Shown here in pieces: positions 10,919 through 22,240 of a DNA stretch of 64,000 nt. Both the position numbers and the translations under genes were made by a program. Origin of the DNA: Paulownia fortunei. Lineage: Eukaryota; Streptophyta; Magnoliopsida; Lamiales; Paulowniaceae. Each line of letters starts with the position of its first letter. Position 1 is the first letter of the stretch. Where the stretch lies: positions 14,322,001 to 14,386,000 of the forward strand of contig CM033121.1 of NCBI GenBank assembly GCA_019321725.1. Reading direction: 5' to 3'. Below the pieces are notes generated by a model, which was not told the origin of the DNA, ran no database searches, and saw nothing but the letters and a program-made list of their open reading frames with translations.

Positions 10919-11578
10919 TGATATCAAGTCTAGTGTGTTCAATATGTGCTTTCCTAGTTACTTTTCTTAAAAAAAAATCAAGCATATTTTCTTTTGGGTA
11001 TGTTGAAACCATGAAAAAGGGTAGCAGAGTAAAGAGTAACTTTAATACTCTTGAAACTTACCCCCATTTTTTTTTTTTACATAACATGGCATGTTAGTGA
11101 AGTTTCTAACTAAAAGGTTGTGCAATGTCAATTATTTCTAAGTCGGAGTTGTTCTTCCAACTTCAATGATTAAAATTGAATATGAATAATGTGGTTATAA
11201 TTGATGATGAGTGTTGTTTTTGGACCTTGATATTGTTCTTTGGTTGATATATTTTTATGATAATTATACTTAAATCTTTTTGCACATATCGTTATCTTAT
11301 TCGGGGTGGAGACAAGCATGTCAAAATAAGTAGTTCTTATTTCCTTGCTTTAACATCACTTGGGTTTTTGACATGTAGGAGTTGAGTATTAGAACTTTTT
11401 CTTTTGGTCTGTCGAGGCGAACGACTAATTGAGCATCACTTGAAAAATAATTAAGGCACTAGTCTTTCTAGCACCATGGCCAAATCAGCTTGTTTCCCAT
11501 GTGATGTTTTAAGATAACATCCCCCATAATAAGCCACTTTTAGCCTTTCAAGAAATAAGCTTTTTCTATGGTAATCAT
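10919..11578 (+). repeat. Start of the 3' LTR of the Athila-like element
   Basis: AT-rich non-coding sequence after the polypurine tract, cut at 11579 by an inverted copia LTR. No gene is seen. It cannot be matched to the surviving part of the 5' LTR because that part is the other end of the LTR. Confidence 0.55.
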
Positions 11579-13193
11579 TGTTGGGTTCGCTATAATCACA
11601 GGGGAATGCGCAGCGGAAAAATAAAAAAATTATAAAAATATTCATTTATCAAATAAATGAATCCCGTCATTTGAAAGCGATTCTAACGATCACGCTTATT
11701 CAAGTGAATATATAAACAAATATATAAGTCTCAGATTTTTACTTTTAAGCACTCCAGTTGCTTTAGGGAATAAAATAATCAATTGCTATATTCCTATCTT
11801 ATCAACCTCGCAGGGATCCACGTTTCTTCCCTTTATTAGATCCATGATATCAAAAGCAACACCGATTAAAAGGATTCAGTAGTATCCTTAAAATTGTTTT
11901 TCTAATCAAGATCCGGAGTAAACTTTGCCCTTTAACCCAATCGATGGATTAAGAAAAAGATATCAAAAAATAATAAAGATGAATTCTTTAAGTTCTTGAA
12001 ATATTGATATGAAGAGAATATCAAGAAAATATTTTTTCTTTGAAGAACAAGAAAAACAAGATTTCCAAGAAACACTTTTCTTTTTCTATCTTTTCTTTTC
12101 TTTTCTTAGAGAGAAAAAAGAAGACAAAATAAAAAAAAATTCCCAAAAACTTGTGAAATTTTCGGCCCTAACCCTATATATAGGGGCTGAAAATTTTCAC
12201 TTCTCCAACACTCGGAGATTTTGCGAATCTTGAATGATCTCCAAGTGAGATTTTGATGTGATCTTGGAAGGATTCCAAATCCTCCAACAAATCTTATCTT
12301 TTTTCTCTCCAATGTATGTGGACTTATTTGAAACGATATTAGTCATAAAAAATTGTCAACATATATTCTTGATATTTATTTGAACTCTTCAAATAATATC
12401 AAGATAGATATTTATCATAAATATATATATAATAAATATCCAAGTGGCCGATTTTTATATGATAAAAATCGATCACTATTTATTTATTTATATGAATATA
12501 TTAATTAAAATAAATCATATTTATTTTAATTATCCTCTTCATATTCTAGTAGGCTTCTTAAGTGATCCACTTTAATTTTTGGACTTTGACTTAAAAGGTC
12601 CATAAATCAATCCAATTGATGTAATCTTATATTAATCAATCCAATTAATTAAATATACTTTACTCCAATTGGGCTTCCTAATTAAATTAGGTTCAATTGA
12701 ATAATCCAATAATTCAATTAAATAATTAATTTAACCATTAAATTAAATATAATATTTAATTAATTAATATTAATTAGTTAATTTTCAACCATTAAAAATT
12801 CTCAAAATAGAAATGTCACTCTCCATAAAGATATGTGACCCTCTTAGGTTCACAACTTAGCTAGCACTGGGTTTACAGCATTTGCAACTTATGAATAATA
12901 ATTATTCTGATTAATTAATCCAATTAATTAATCCGCTTGGAATTAACTTCTTAATTCCAAGAACCTCGATATCCATGAAAACACCTAACAGGTAATCATA
13001 GCTATCATATGCGCGACCATGCCCCGTAGCTAAATTTGGTCTAAGGACTTTATCTAATATGCAGAAAAAAAATGCAAGACATAAGATAAAAAAAGTATCT
13101 TTTTATTAATATGATTACCAATAAGATTGTCTCACAAAAGAAAATAGTACAATCACCGAATCTAATTGGGGCGTTGGGCATGCTACTCTAATA
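11579..13193 (-). mobile_element. Copia-type 3' LTR, copy 2, inverted
   Basis: Read on the - strand it starts TATTAGAGTAG (13193) and ends gcgaacccaaca (11579), matching copy 1 and the 2143-base solo copy at 51574-53716. It is about 0.5 kb shorter than the latter because a block next to the shared ggggcatggtcgcgcatatga phrase is absent. It is directly preceded (- strand) by a copia polypurine tract, so it is a 3' LTR rather than a solo LTR. Confidence 0.8.
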
Positions 13194-13310
13194 ATCTCCC
13201 ACTTGTCCTAACTCTAATTTTCTATGTATCTAAGGCCCATCTTCTTGAGATGCCCGTCTAATACCTTTTTTGCTAGCATTTAGATCATCTTTTTGACTAA
13301 GGTAATATTT
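13194..13310 (-). mobile_element. Copia polypurine tract and 3' internal tail
   Basis: On the - strand the sequence reads aagtgggagat directly before the LTR at 13193, the standard polypurine tract of plant copia elements. About 100 bases of upstream internal sequence remain (to about 13310), including the usual lead-in with gggccttagatacatag. The rest of the copia element has been lost where Athila-type gag sequence begins. Confidence 0.65.
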
Positions 13311-13319
13311 TTATTTATT

Positions 13320-14035
13320 ACTATTAGTAAGATTAGATCTAATAGAACATTCGAAAGAATTAACACTATGCCATGATTGAGAATTTTCTGCCAAATGGTC
13401 TAGATATTCTAAGGCTTCATCAGGTTCTTTATCAAGAAACTCACCATTACACATTTTTTCAACAAATTATTTTGTTTTTAGGAGTTAAACTTTCATAAAA
13501 GAAACTAATTAAACGCTATTTTTCAAAACCATGATGTGAGTATAAATTCAATAAATCTTTAAATCTTTCCCAACATTGAAAGAAAGCTTCATTAGAATTT
13601 TGAGAGAAGTTTTGGATTTGTCTTTTCAAAGCATTACTTATGAGTTAGAAAGAAATTTTTCAAAAATTCAACTTGAATTTCATGATAAGTGCCAATTGAC
13701 CTAGGTTTCAAAAAATTGAGCCAAGTTTTTGCTTTATCTTTTAAAGAAAAATGAAATAATTTGATCTTAACAATCTCATTTGTACAAGTTTGATTATCAA
13801 TAGTGGCACATACTCCATCAAATTGTTTCAAATGCAAGTAAGGGCTTTTAGAGTCTAAACCATGGAAATTAGGAAGTAAAGGGATCATACCTGACTTAAA
13901 TCGAAAGTTATTTGCATTAAGAGGAAAAATGTAACAAAAAGGAGAAGAATTTCGAGGAGGTTGCAATAACGCATGGTATGCACCTGTTGGTTCTCATTTT
14001 CATCCTAGACATTTTCATTTTCAGCCATGGTGGAA
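13320..14035 (-). pseudogene. Inverted Athila/Tat-type gag fragment
   Basis: The 13634-13966 frame on the - strand encodes NFRFKSGMIPLLPNFHGL, HLKQF and FSLKDKAKTWLNFLKP, the same capsid block as in the + strand gag at 3.5-4.0 kb but from a clearly different subfamily. Downstream (lower coordinates, broken frame) come CWERFKDLLNLYSHHGFEK and LDKEPDEALEYLDHLAE (about 13370-13600). An ATG at about 14027 (MAENENV) may be the original start. No pol follows. Confidence 0.75.
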
Positions 14036-14204
14036 GTGTGTGGAGGTGACTCACACAAATTTCCAAATAAAGTTTCAAAATTATTTCTAACTAAACGCCA
14101 AGAATTATGACTATGATACCATATAACCATATAATCATAAAGAAAATAAACACACAATATTTACAAAGAAAAAATATTTACAAACCTGAATACTTATCTT
14201 AATT

Positions 14205-14222
14205 TCCCCTACAACGACGATA
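14205..14222 (-). other. Primer binding site of the inverted Athila/Tat-type fragment
   Basis: Read on the - strand, tatcgtcgttgtagggga matches the tRNA-Asp-type primer site at 13 of 18 positions. It sits between the gag fragment and LTR sequence homologous to 2755-3340, in the expected order. Confidence 0.6.
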
Positions 14223-15835
14223 AAAACTTGCTATAACTTTAAGGTTGCAAACCCAAATATAGGTTGTGTTAAGTAATAAATTTCTCGTGAGTTCGAGGTC
14301 GATCCACAGAGAAGTTGTTTGAAGATTTCAGGATTATATTTCTAAAAAAAAGATTATGTAGTTTAGAATATATACAAAAAATAATGTATGCTATAAATAA
14401 AAGTACTGAGGATTAGGGATCCGCTCTTGAGTTTTGGATAGAGCAATAATTATTTATTCTTTTTATCTCTTTTAATTGCCACTATTGGAATCCATACATA
14501 ATGAAGGTTCGAATAGAAAGATGTTATCAAATAGCTTATGCATTAAGGTAATCATGATATTGTCTTACTATTTGCAAATTATCTCTTAACATCAACACTT
14601 GTTAATGTGATCAAGTATTTATGCACACCTTTGTCTACAACAAATCAAGGTTTCATGTTAGCGGTTGGTATAGTAAAACCAAACGTCCATCTAAATGAAC
14701 CCAAGTATTTGTAGTGCCAGTAGTGATACATAAATCAAAAATCACCAAAAAATAAGTAGGGTTTAGATAAAAAATTAAAATAATAATACAACACAATTAA
14801 ATATTTTCTACCTTTATACCTATTCCTGTTCCTCCATCAAGAGGTTCACCCTTTCTCCTCAGTAACATAAAATTTAAAAAGACATAATAAAAGTATAAAA
14901 GACTAAAAATAGAAGAAAAACTAGAGAATACATTTCTAATACTACTATAAAACTTACCCTAAAGAAATACAACAATAAAACTTTCTTTTCCCCTCTATCC
15001 CCCCACTCTTACAAGCTTAATACATGGCCTATTTTTAGTTCTTAGAGTATTATAGATGCCAAACATATAATGGAGGAGTTAAACAATTAAGTGGTATGCT
15101 AGTTGTCAAGAGTTGTTAAGTTGTTACCCCAAATCCTCTAAATTTTTACCTACCTGATTGAATTGAATTTTTAGGATGGATACAACCAAATTTTGATAAT
15201 AGATAAAGAATAAAAGTTGTATATCTTTCTTTTTTGATATATTTTCATATATCATATGTCAAATTTGATTGCAGGATGAGAGAGATATGGTCAAATTACA
15301 AAATTGTGTTCAAGAGCCATCCTTCAACATTAAGAGCACATCGCAACATATTTATTGACCATTTTGATATATGTCTTCAACATCTTTCCTGTAGAAAACT
15401 TGTTTATATGCCTTATATGTATAACATATCCAAATTTCAGCCTAGAAGCAATTTTGGTTTAATAGATATGACTCAATTGGTAAAATAGGTCAGGATTAGG
15501 CTTAACTCTGATTCGAATTTTTTATGATCCATTTTATACAGCCACTTGTAATCCAACTTTTTGATCCGTACACATTTATTATGGGATCCAAAGTCACATG
15601 AACTTATATATAAATGACTTATCATTCCATAGCCTCAAGAATTAACTCAAAACCATTTCTGAATCAAAAGTTACGTTAGTTTCTCTAAAACCTGCACAAA
15701 AAAGAGATAAAACTTTTTAATCTCATTTTTTATGTTGATTTCCCATTTTATTCCTAAAATATAAAAATCTTCAATTGGCAGTTCTAATGATAATTTTAAA
15801 GTGAAAATAATTATATAAATCATAATTAATTATAT
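14223..15835 (-). repeat. LTR of the inverted Athila/Tat-type fragment
   Basis: From about 14330 to 14870 it is the inverted counterpart of 2755-3340. The rest, up to about 15.8 kb, is AT-rich, non-coding and similar in character to transcribed LTR sequence of this group; its outer limit is a guess. The short + strand ORF at 15234 has no recognisable content. Confidence 0.5.
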
Positions 15836-15888
15836 ACTTTTCAATGTTCAACACCAAGGGCTCGATTGGTCTTCATGGATGGTTGACA

Positions 15889-16020
15889 AGGTCAAGCTTG
15901 TAGCTCGACCTGGATATCCAGGCCAAAACTCCCAGGTCAAGATCTTAGCATAACCTGGTTACCAAGTTGAAACTTCCAAGTCAAGCCATTAGCTCTACCT
16001 GGTAGCCACGTAGATGTTCG
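15889..16020. repeat. Minisatellite, about 45-bp unit, three copies
   Basis: Three degenerate units start at 15889, 15934 and 15978, each opening with (a/g)ggtcaag or aagtcaag, then ..tagct/tagca and acctgg. The spacing of 45 and 44 bases is close to that of the larger array at 23.4 kb. Confidence 0.6.
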
Positions 16021-16030
16021 CTTGCTGTGG

Positions 16031-16136
16031 GTTGTTCCCCGACGATGTTTTCGGTGTTATGGCATCTGGGTTTTTGCCGATAGGCTATTCCCCGATGATG
16101 TTTCTAGCATTGTGGCATTTAGGTTTTCTATTTATT
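16031..16136. repeat. Tandem duplication, 53-bp unit
   Basis: Two units, from 16031 (gttgttccccgacgatg) and 16084 (gctattccccgatgatg), each continuing to ggcat(c/t)tgggttt or ggcatttaggttt. Confidence 0.65.
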
Positions 16137-16999
16137 TATACTAAATGTATAGGTGTGACTAGTGTCTTTGTTTGTATTTACTTTTAATGTATATGAAGAT
16201 GAGAAAAGATGATATATTGAGAATAAACATATGTCATTCTTATTTTTACCATACGTTTTCTTCTTCTTTTTTTTTTTGCAAAATGAATCGAACTTGACCA
16301 TGTCATCTCAATGAATTTAAGAAGATTTAATCTACTCAGTCTTTCCCTCTTTTGAAGCCCTTCATGGTATTACTTGTGGTCTCTTTGGTCTAGGATATTC
16401 ATCCGAGTGAGACATTGTATTGCTAGTAGATTTGTTCACGGTATGTGAGGTGGCTCATAGTTTCATCTCAACTTGACTAAGTGTTAGGTTGAGGAAGTGT
16501 TGCTTGCACTTGATATTAAGTGTTGGGGTAAGAAAGCTCTACCGCACTAAATGTTGGGTTGAGGAAGCTTTGCCACTACCTTCTGTATTTACCCTCGTAT
16601 GGTGAGTTATCAATCAACTTTTGTATTCTCTTATCATTATGGATCTTTAATCCACCATGATTTGCGTTAAACAAATTCTTACAAGTGGTTGTATCAAGTG
16701 ATCACAGTGAGCTGATCTAGGAAACTTCTTACAGGTTGGAGCTACTGATAAGTCGCCATGGGCTTGGGCCTTCTGTATGAACCTCTAAGATTAAGCGAGT
16801 CATTATTGGATCATGGTACATCAATCATCATTGTTGATATCTTGTTATACCACTACTATAGGTGGGGGCGCCACCGACAGCGGCGAGGATTCAAGTTGAG
16901 CCCTCAACTCAACTTGGTGGGTTTTCATCAATGCCAGGTTATGCCATTGGCTTGACCTGGTGAGTCTTCATGCCTAGGTTGAGCCAATAGATCGCTTGA
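16137..16999. other. No gene seen
   Basis: Mixed-composition sequence with repeated phrases such as aagtgttgggttgaggaag (near 16480-16570). The 65-codon + strand ORF at 16758 has no recognisable domain. Probably internal sequence of a decayed retroelement. Confidence 0.4.
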
Positions 17000-17117
17000 G
17001 TCCTTGGTGTGGTAGGTTGACCTGCTCGTCATTGTCGCTCGTTGGTCCAAGTTGGCTTAACCTGGGTCCTTGGTGCGGTAAGTTGACCTGCCTGTTATTG
17101 CCGTTCATTGGTCCAAG
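17000..17117. repeat. Tandem duplication, 66-bp unit
   Basis: Two 52-base blocks, 17000-17051 and 17066-17117, share gtccttggtg(t/c)ggta(g/a)gttgacctg and end in ttggtccaag. They are separated by 14 bases. Confidence 0.7.
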
Positions 17118-18564
17118 TCTTTATTTAGATACGGTATTTCATGTCACTTCATTCCATCAAATGAAGTTTTAATTTGAGGGGGTACCTTTATTATCATGTT
17201 GTTATCTATTTGCTCACTCAATTGTGTCAGCAAGTCTTGGAGAGTGAGGAGTCCTTCGCCTTGAGCAAATGGTGCATCGTCAAAAGTGTTAATCAATTCT
17301 AGTAATATTATATCTTTGGGGGCAAAGGGTAGTTCTCGTGTTGGCCAGTCAAGTCAAGAGTATAGTCATGTCGTAGAGCAAAAAGCTTATTCCCCATTGG
17401 CATATATTTATTTATCTTTGATGGCATCCTCAACAGGCTTAGCTTTTAATATTGTTTACCTTTATCACTCTTTGATAGCGTCCTTTTCACACATAGCATA
17501 TATTACTAATTTGTTTCTCGACCATCTTTGATGTTGTTTTTTTTCATTATCATAGCGAAAAAAGCTTGACTTTGCTGCGCTTCGCTCTTATACTTTTATG
17601 GAGTCAAGCTCAGGCCTTCTTGACCTTCTAATAGGAGGAGCGCTTCACCTACCAGGACTGAGACAAACAAGAGTGGCGATAAGCCACCTTATGGCTGGGG
17701 TGTTTGGCAAGTTTAATCTCTCCTTATTGTCTAGGGTGAATGCACTACTACAACTGATAGATAAGATGGAGTGGCAGTTGGCTACCATCTCTCCTTACGT
17801 GGGTGGCGACTGAAGGTCATCTTCTCTTGACCCTTTTAGTGTTGATGGAGGTCGGTCAATAGAGGTTCTGTAAGTTTTCATATCTAATGTCAAGGAGGAT
17901 TACATTACACATTCAAGGCCTCTCCTATCCTTGAGGGCATCGCGATGGAGTGCACCACATGTATACATGATGACATTGTTCATGAACATCATCGAACGTT
18001 GGAGAAGTTCAGCGTGTTGCTGAGGATTTGTTGAGGACATTATCATGCTCATTAAGCTTCAGATCGTAAACTTGGATGGTGATGTTACTATTACTGAGCC
18101 ATGCTTATGAGGCCGATTGAGGCTATAGAGGATGAGGCCCTTGTCAATGTAGTTGAGCCATAATCGAGATAGTTGAACTAGCAATCCCCATGACTATCCT
18201 ACAGAGTAGTCATGTGACCTGCATAAAGACTTAATATTTTTATTAGTTTTTGCGCTATTGTCATATATGAGCGTTTACTAGTTTTATTTCTAGACTTAGT
18301 TATTTTTATTACTTTCAACAGTTTGTTCGAGACTATAACTCGTATTTAGTTCTAGACTTGACTGCTATTTCTTATGTTATGCTCATGGAATTTACTCTTT
18401 TTATCATCACTTATGTAATGTTTATAATATTTCTTGCTTTATAAAGCTTATCATTTGGGGAAGTTGATTATGATTTCCAATTTTTTAATTGGGGAAATCA
18501 GTATAACTCCTCAAGATTTTGATTAAGGAAGTCGGTTAGACATCTTAAGCAAGGACGTTTCCTT
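17118..18564. other. No recognisable gene; possible internal sequence of a decayed retroelement
   Basis: Contains short ORFs at 17286-17531 and 17598-17813 on the + strand without known motifs. Sequence is less AT-rich than the flanks. If the - strand primer site at 19219 is real, this is its element's internal region, but I see no gag or pol motif here. Confidence 0.35.
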
Positions 18565-18722
18565 GAGTGTGGGAGTCGGTAGGACCCTCATGCATTAGAG
18601 CCAATAGGGCTTCTCGAGTGTGAAATTTAGTAGGACCTCTCAAGTGTGGGAGCCGTAGGGCTGCTCGAGTATGGAGGTTAGTAAGACCTCTCAAGTATGG
18701 GGGTTGGTAAGTCTCTTCAAGT
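18565..18722. repeat. Minisatellite, about 26-bp unit
   Basis: About six degenerate copies of gagtgtgggagtcggtaggac plus ctctc, e.g. starting at 18565, then the gagtgtgaaatttagtagg, aagtgtgggagccgtaggg, gagtatggaggttagtaag and aagtatgggggttggtaag copies. Confidence 0.65.
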
Positions 18723-18769
18723 AAGTCGTCTTAAGGGGATTCCTACTGGGCATACTGGCTCGTAAAGCT

Positions 18770-19040
18770 ACAAGGGCAGAAGCTCATGAGGTCATGAGGG
18801 TGCGAGTTCCTTAGGTCGCAAGGATATGAGAGGTAGAGATTTTAAGGCCACGAGGGGAAAGACTCTTAGGGCCGCGAGGACGAGCTCTTAAGGGCGTGAG
18901 AAAGGGAGTTCCTAAGGGCACGAGGGCACAAGCTCCTTAGGCCCCAAGGAAGCAAGCTTCTTGATGTGCAATAGACGAGCTCTTGAGAGCGTGAAGGCTC
19001 GAGGGTGCAAGCTCCTTTGGCCCTAAGGTTGTGAGCTTAT
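18770..19040. repeat. Degenerate G-rich tandem repeat
   Basis: About nine loose copies of a roughly 27-30-base unit of the form gggcgcgagggcg..agctccttag, with strong purine bias on the + strand. Unit borders are blurred. Confidence 0.5.
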
Positions 19041-19218
19041 GTCTCCATAAATGTTATTCTCATCACAGAGGTTCATCGCTCTTGTCTCGCCTATTCTGAG
19101 ATGTCCTCTATCAATGCTAGGGGATCTTTTGGGTGATGTGCATATAGGCTCCCTCGCCGTGGGGGCGATGGATCACGTCGACATAGATGTTGTCAGTCAT
19201 CACAGTATCGAGGCAAGT

Positions 19219-19236
19219 TTTCCATAGACGACACCA
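19219..19236 (-). other. Primer binding site of a Tat-type element (degenerate)
   Basis: Read on the - strand, tggtgtcgtctatggaaa resembles the primer site of Tat/Ogre-type gypsy elements (TGGCGCCGTCTGTGGGAA type, tRNA-Arg related) at about 14 of 18 positions, the differences being transitions. Promoter-like LTR sequence lies on its upstream side (higher coordinates). Its element would run toward lower coordinates, through the minisatellites. Confidence 0.45.
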
Positions 19237-19700
19237 AAAATGATGTAGTCATGGTTGTACCTTGGACCTCCTCAAACATGGAGAGATGTCTCCTAGTGAT
19301 TTTCCTCACTGCGAGGAAGTGAGTGGTTAGTTAGGATCCTGCCTACGATATGAACAAATGATTAAGGGTCCCACGGTTAGTTTCGAGATACCCCTTTGAT
19401 GCTCAACTCTGTGATAAAGCTCAAGAGAAAGTGAATGCTCTAGTATTAAAAAAGTACCTGTAAATGATGGAAAATGGGGGTATTTACACCCGAATATCGA
19501 AGGGTGTAATCTAGTATTGCATGGTGCATAAATCAGGTAGGCTTAATAAGCCTATGGGTTTGGTCTTTCTTATGGACCTCTTGGACTTAGTCTTTAAATC
19601 TTTATGGGATTTATCCTTTTGAACCTCGTGGACTTAGCCTTTGAGCCTCTTTTAGACTATGTCACGTCAATTACATTTACACCTTTTAGTATCTTGGTTA
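19237..19700 (-). repeat. Probable Tat-type LTR remnant
   Basis: Directly upstream (- strand) of the putative primer site. The part 19290-19480 is similar to 21570-21760: both have the order aggat(c/t)c(c/t)..ctac, gatggttag or gattaagg, gatgctcaa or gatgtttaag, aagtacctg or tacgtacct. Recognisable but diverged, as expected for two LTRs of one family. Confidence 0.45.
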
Positions 19701-21489
19701 ATTAAAAAGTATAAAGCATATGAAAGTTTTCACTATTTTATAAAAATATATCATTTTCACGAATTGCTAAAATATTTTTTTTATTTTATTTTGGGTCAAA
19801 CTATAAGAAGTTGTTTGTAATTGTATATGCAAATTAACAAGATAATTTACATTAGTAAAATTGGAATGAATAAGAAAATAGTGTTAAGAAAAGATAAATA
19901 ATAATTATATAAGATATTCACAATAATTATTTATAAAATAGGGGTTATAAAACATGCACTAATTGAAATTATTAGTAGAAACATATAATGAGTAATCTAT
20001 GTCTATCTATATCTATATCTATTATACTATGTTATTACAAAAGTATGAATAAGTCAAAATATTTCTTAAAATTTTTATGATGCTTAGTATGAAGCTAATT
20101 AATAATTATTGAAAAGTAAAAAAAGGGGCATAATCAATTTTATTTATTTTTAAGTGATATAGTTTGTATATAATATAAAATAAACTTTTTAATCTTAAAC
20201 TCTTTTTCATTAGTTGACAGTTTGTCTTTTATCTATCATAATTTTTTACTGTTTTAAAAATTTAAATTAAATTAGTTTTATATAAAACTAAACTTTGAGA
20301 CTTTTCCAACCATAAGTTATGGGAATAGAGAGGACTTCAAATTAGACAATTGTGATTGTTTAAAGTTAAGTATTTTGCATACCTGCAAATTTGTAATATG
20401 TTCTCTAAATTTCTCACAGATTATCCTCTTTCTAATATAATTTTAGGGGAGAAAGAAATATGAATATATCGTAGAAATGAAAAAAAAAAGACAATGTAAG
20501 AGAATTGATGCTAAATAAAAATGGAATTAGTAATAAGATAAGCAAAATAATTAAGCTTAAAAATTAAAGTAAAAAAGTACTTTAGTTCTAGAGTTTTGCC
20601 ATTAATCTCAAATTTTGATACATTACTTTTTACAATAGTCTATCTGATACTCGAGTTCTGTCATAAATGTCGAATTAGTACATATTGAATTTATTCCATC
20701 CAATTCTCCATCTAATTTTTTTATAGCTACGGATTTACTCTTTTAAGTTCTAATTTTAATTTCAATTAACCATTTTCATTTGTATGATATATTCATTTGA
20801 TTATAATTATGATATGCCTGGATGGAAGTGATAGTTTTGAAATAAAAATTTATGAGATGAGATTTTAGATTTAACTTTTAAACATTGAATTTTAAGAATG
20901 TAGAGAGAATCAAAGAAATTCTTGGTTAGCTTATATTGCATTTTCTTTCCATGCTTTATTTTAAATATTCCGATTCAACAAGATGAGAAGTCTAAAAGTT
21001 CAAAAAGAAAAAAAAAACAAGAAATAAGAAAGAAAAATCTAAAAATTATTGCAGCAAAAACACAACTAAAAACTATAAGGACTTAATATCATTTTTACCA
21101 ATTAAATTTTAAATCGCACCTCAATAGATTTTACTTCCAAAATTACTATTCTTTTGTGTATGTTGTAATTTCAATTTTTTTGTTTTATCGTAATATTTTT
21201 TATATTTTACTTATATGGATGCAAATTATGAATTTTTAAATATGTGTTACTGATATATACAATTTAATTTAACCATAATGCTGAAAGGATAATTAAAAGT
21301 GAATAGAATTTAAAAAGATATATATGTGATTGACTCATTGTAAGAATTTTTGAAGAAAAATTAAAAGGACTTCTTTCAATATGTAAAAATTCATCATTTA
21401 TGGCAAAACTCAAATGTCACTTAAAACATTTGTAAAAATTTAACCAGTGAGACATTCTTGACAAAACTCAAGTATCAAAATGATTTTTA
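19701..21489. other. AT-rich stretch without recognisable genes
   Basis: Very AT-rich, with simple repeats such as tctatctatatctatatct near 20002-20022 and poly-A runs. No ORF over about 50 codons carries a motif and I see no LTR ends. Could be single-copy intergenic DNA or old transposon sequence. Confidence 0.5.
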
Positions 21490-21900
21490 CTCTTAAAAGC
21501 TTGATGCCAGATAATTTTGATACTGAGGTGGAATCACTTCTTTCCAGGAAATATCACTTCTCCCCAAGAAATAGTTACTAGCGAGCTACTTCCTTAGATA
21601 GGATTCCCTACCATCAATACAAACAGATGGTTAGAAGAGCCCTGGGGTTGTCCCAAAAAGACCATTTTGATGTTTAAGTCAGTAAAGTCTGAGAAAAATA
21701 ATTGAACTGAAAGCACTAACTTAAGAAAAAAAAAAATTACGTACCTAATACATGAGAAATAATGGGTTAGTTGTACATGTTTAAATGAGACATGGGGCGC
21801 ATGAGCTTTTGATGTGATTTGGGCCTCATGGGCCTGTAAACCTGATTAGAGGTTGAGTTATACATTTATTAGGCTTAAATAAAAGATACCCATTATATAG
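21490..21900 (-). repeat. Second Tat-type LTR remnant (3' LTR)
   Basis: The part 21570-21760 resembles 19290-19480. On the - strand a polypurine tract (ccaagttggggga, 21901-21913) directly precedes it, which marks it as a 3' LTR. The far end is not defined. Confidence 0.45.
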
Positions 21901-21913
21901 TCCCCCAACTTGG
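21901..21913 (-). other. Polypurine tract, Tat-type
   Basis: On the - strand the bases read ccaagttggggga, followed by actatataatggg, a plausible mutated LTR start. It puts the minisatellites at 22.0-24.0 kb into the 3' untranslated region of this element. Confidence 0.45.
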
Positions 21914-22040
21914 AGGCGTACTAATGGAGTAGGAGTCAGCTAGGAGTTAATAGCTTTGTCAGGGAAATGAGGTACATGACCAAGCAATGATGAGGTATGT
22001 TGTCTTGCCAGAGAGGCAACGTGTTAACAGTAAGGGTGTG

Positions 22041-22240
22041 ACACATTTGCCTTACCAAGGAATGGTGGTGGTGAGGCCTTCATTCCTTGCTAGGAGCAGC
22101 AGTGGCAAGGCTTTGAGCATCACCAAGGATGGTGGTGGCAAGGCCTTGTGCCTTGTTAAAAAGCATGGCAGCAAGGCCTTATGCCTCTCTAGAAGCAGTG
22201 GTATGATGAGGTTTTTGTGCCTCGACAGGGAGGAGCAATC
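22041..22240. repeat. Minisatellite, 33-34-bp unit, five copies
   Basis: The core aggcctt (or aggcttt, aggtttt) recurs at 22074, 22108, 22141, 22174 and 22209. Because most units are 33 bases, a + strand frame (21987-22259) stays open and reads an 11-residue repeat around GKALCL. This is a product of the repeat, not a gene. Looser relatives (ggtggcaaggcgtgatgcctcagc) lie at 22990-23110 and 24030-24160. Confidence 0.7.

Larger units (their letters stand above)
1813..11578 (+). mobile_element. Athila-like Ty3/gypsy retrotransposon carrying a LOG-like ORF
   Basis: The order is partial 5' LTR, primer site, gag, protease, RT, RNase H, integrase, extra region with a LOG-like ORF, polypurine tract, partial 3' LTR. 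The lineage call rests on the gag motif FELKSGMIHLLPTFHGF, the tRNA-Asp-type primer site, and the stretch after integrase (cttgctaggaggcaaccca) and before the polypurine tract (actgaggacaatgtctcg), both typical of Athila/Tat elements. Every retroviral-type ORF is broken by stops and frameshifts, so it cannot move on its own. Both outer LTR parts are cut by copia LTRs. The left and right limits are set by those LTRs, not by target site duplications. Confidence 0.8.

Noticed and set aside
12009..12312. ORFs on both strands in an A-rich, K/F-rich stretch
   Set aside because: Low-complexity sequence inside the inverted copia LTR; amino-acid content simply mirrors poly-A/T runs.
14280..14300. gttcgaggtcgatcc, tRNA B-box-like string
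   Set aside because: No matching A box or cloverleaf around it; it belongs to LTR sequence next to an Athila-type primer site.
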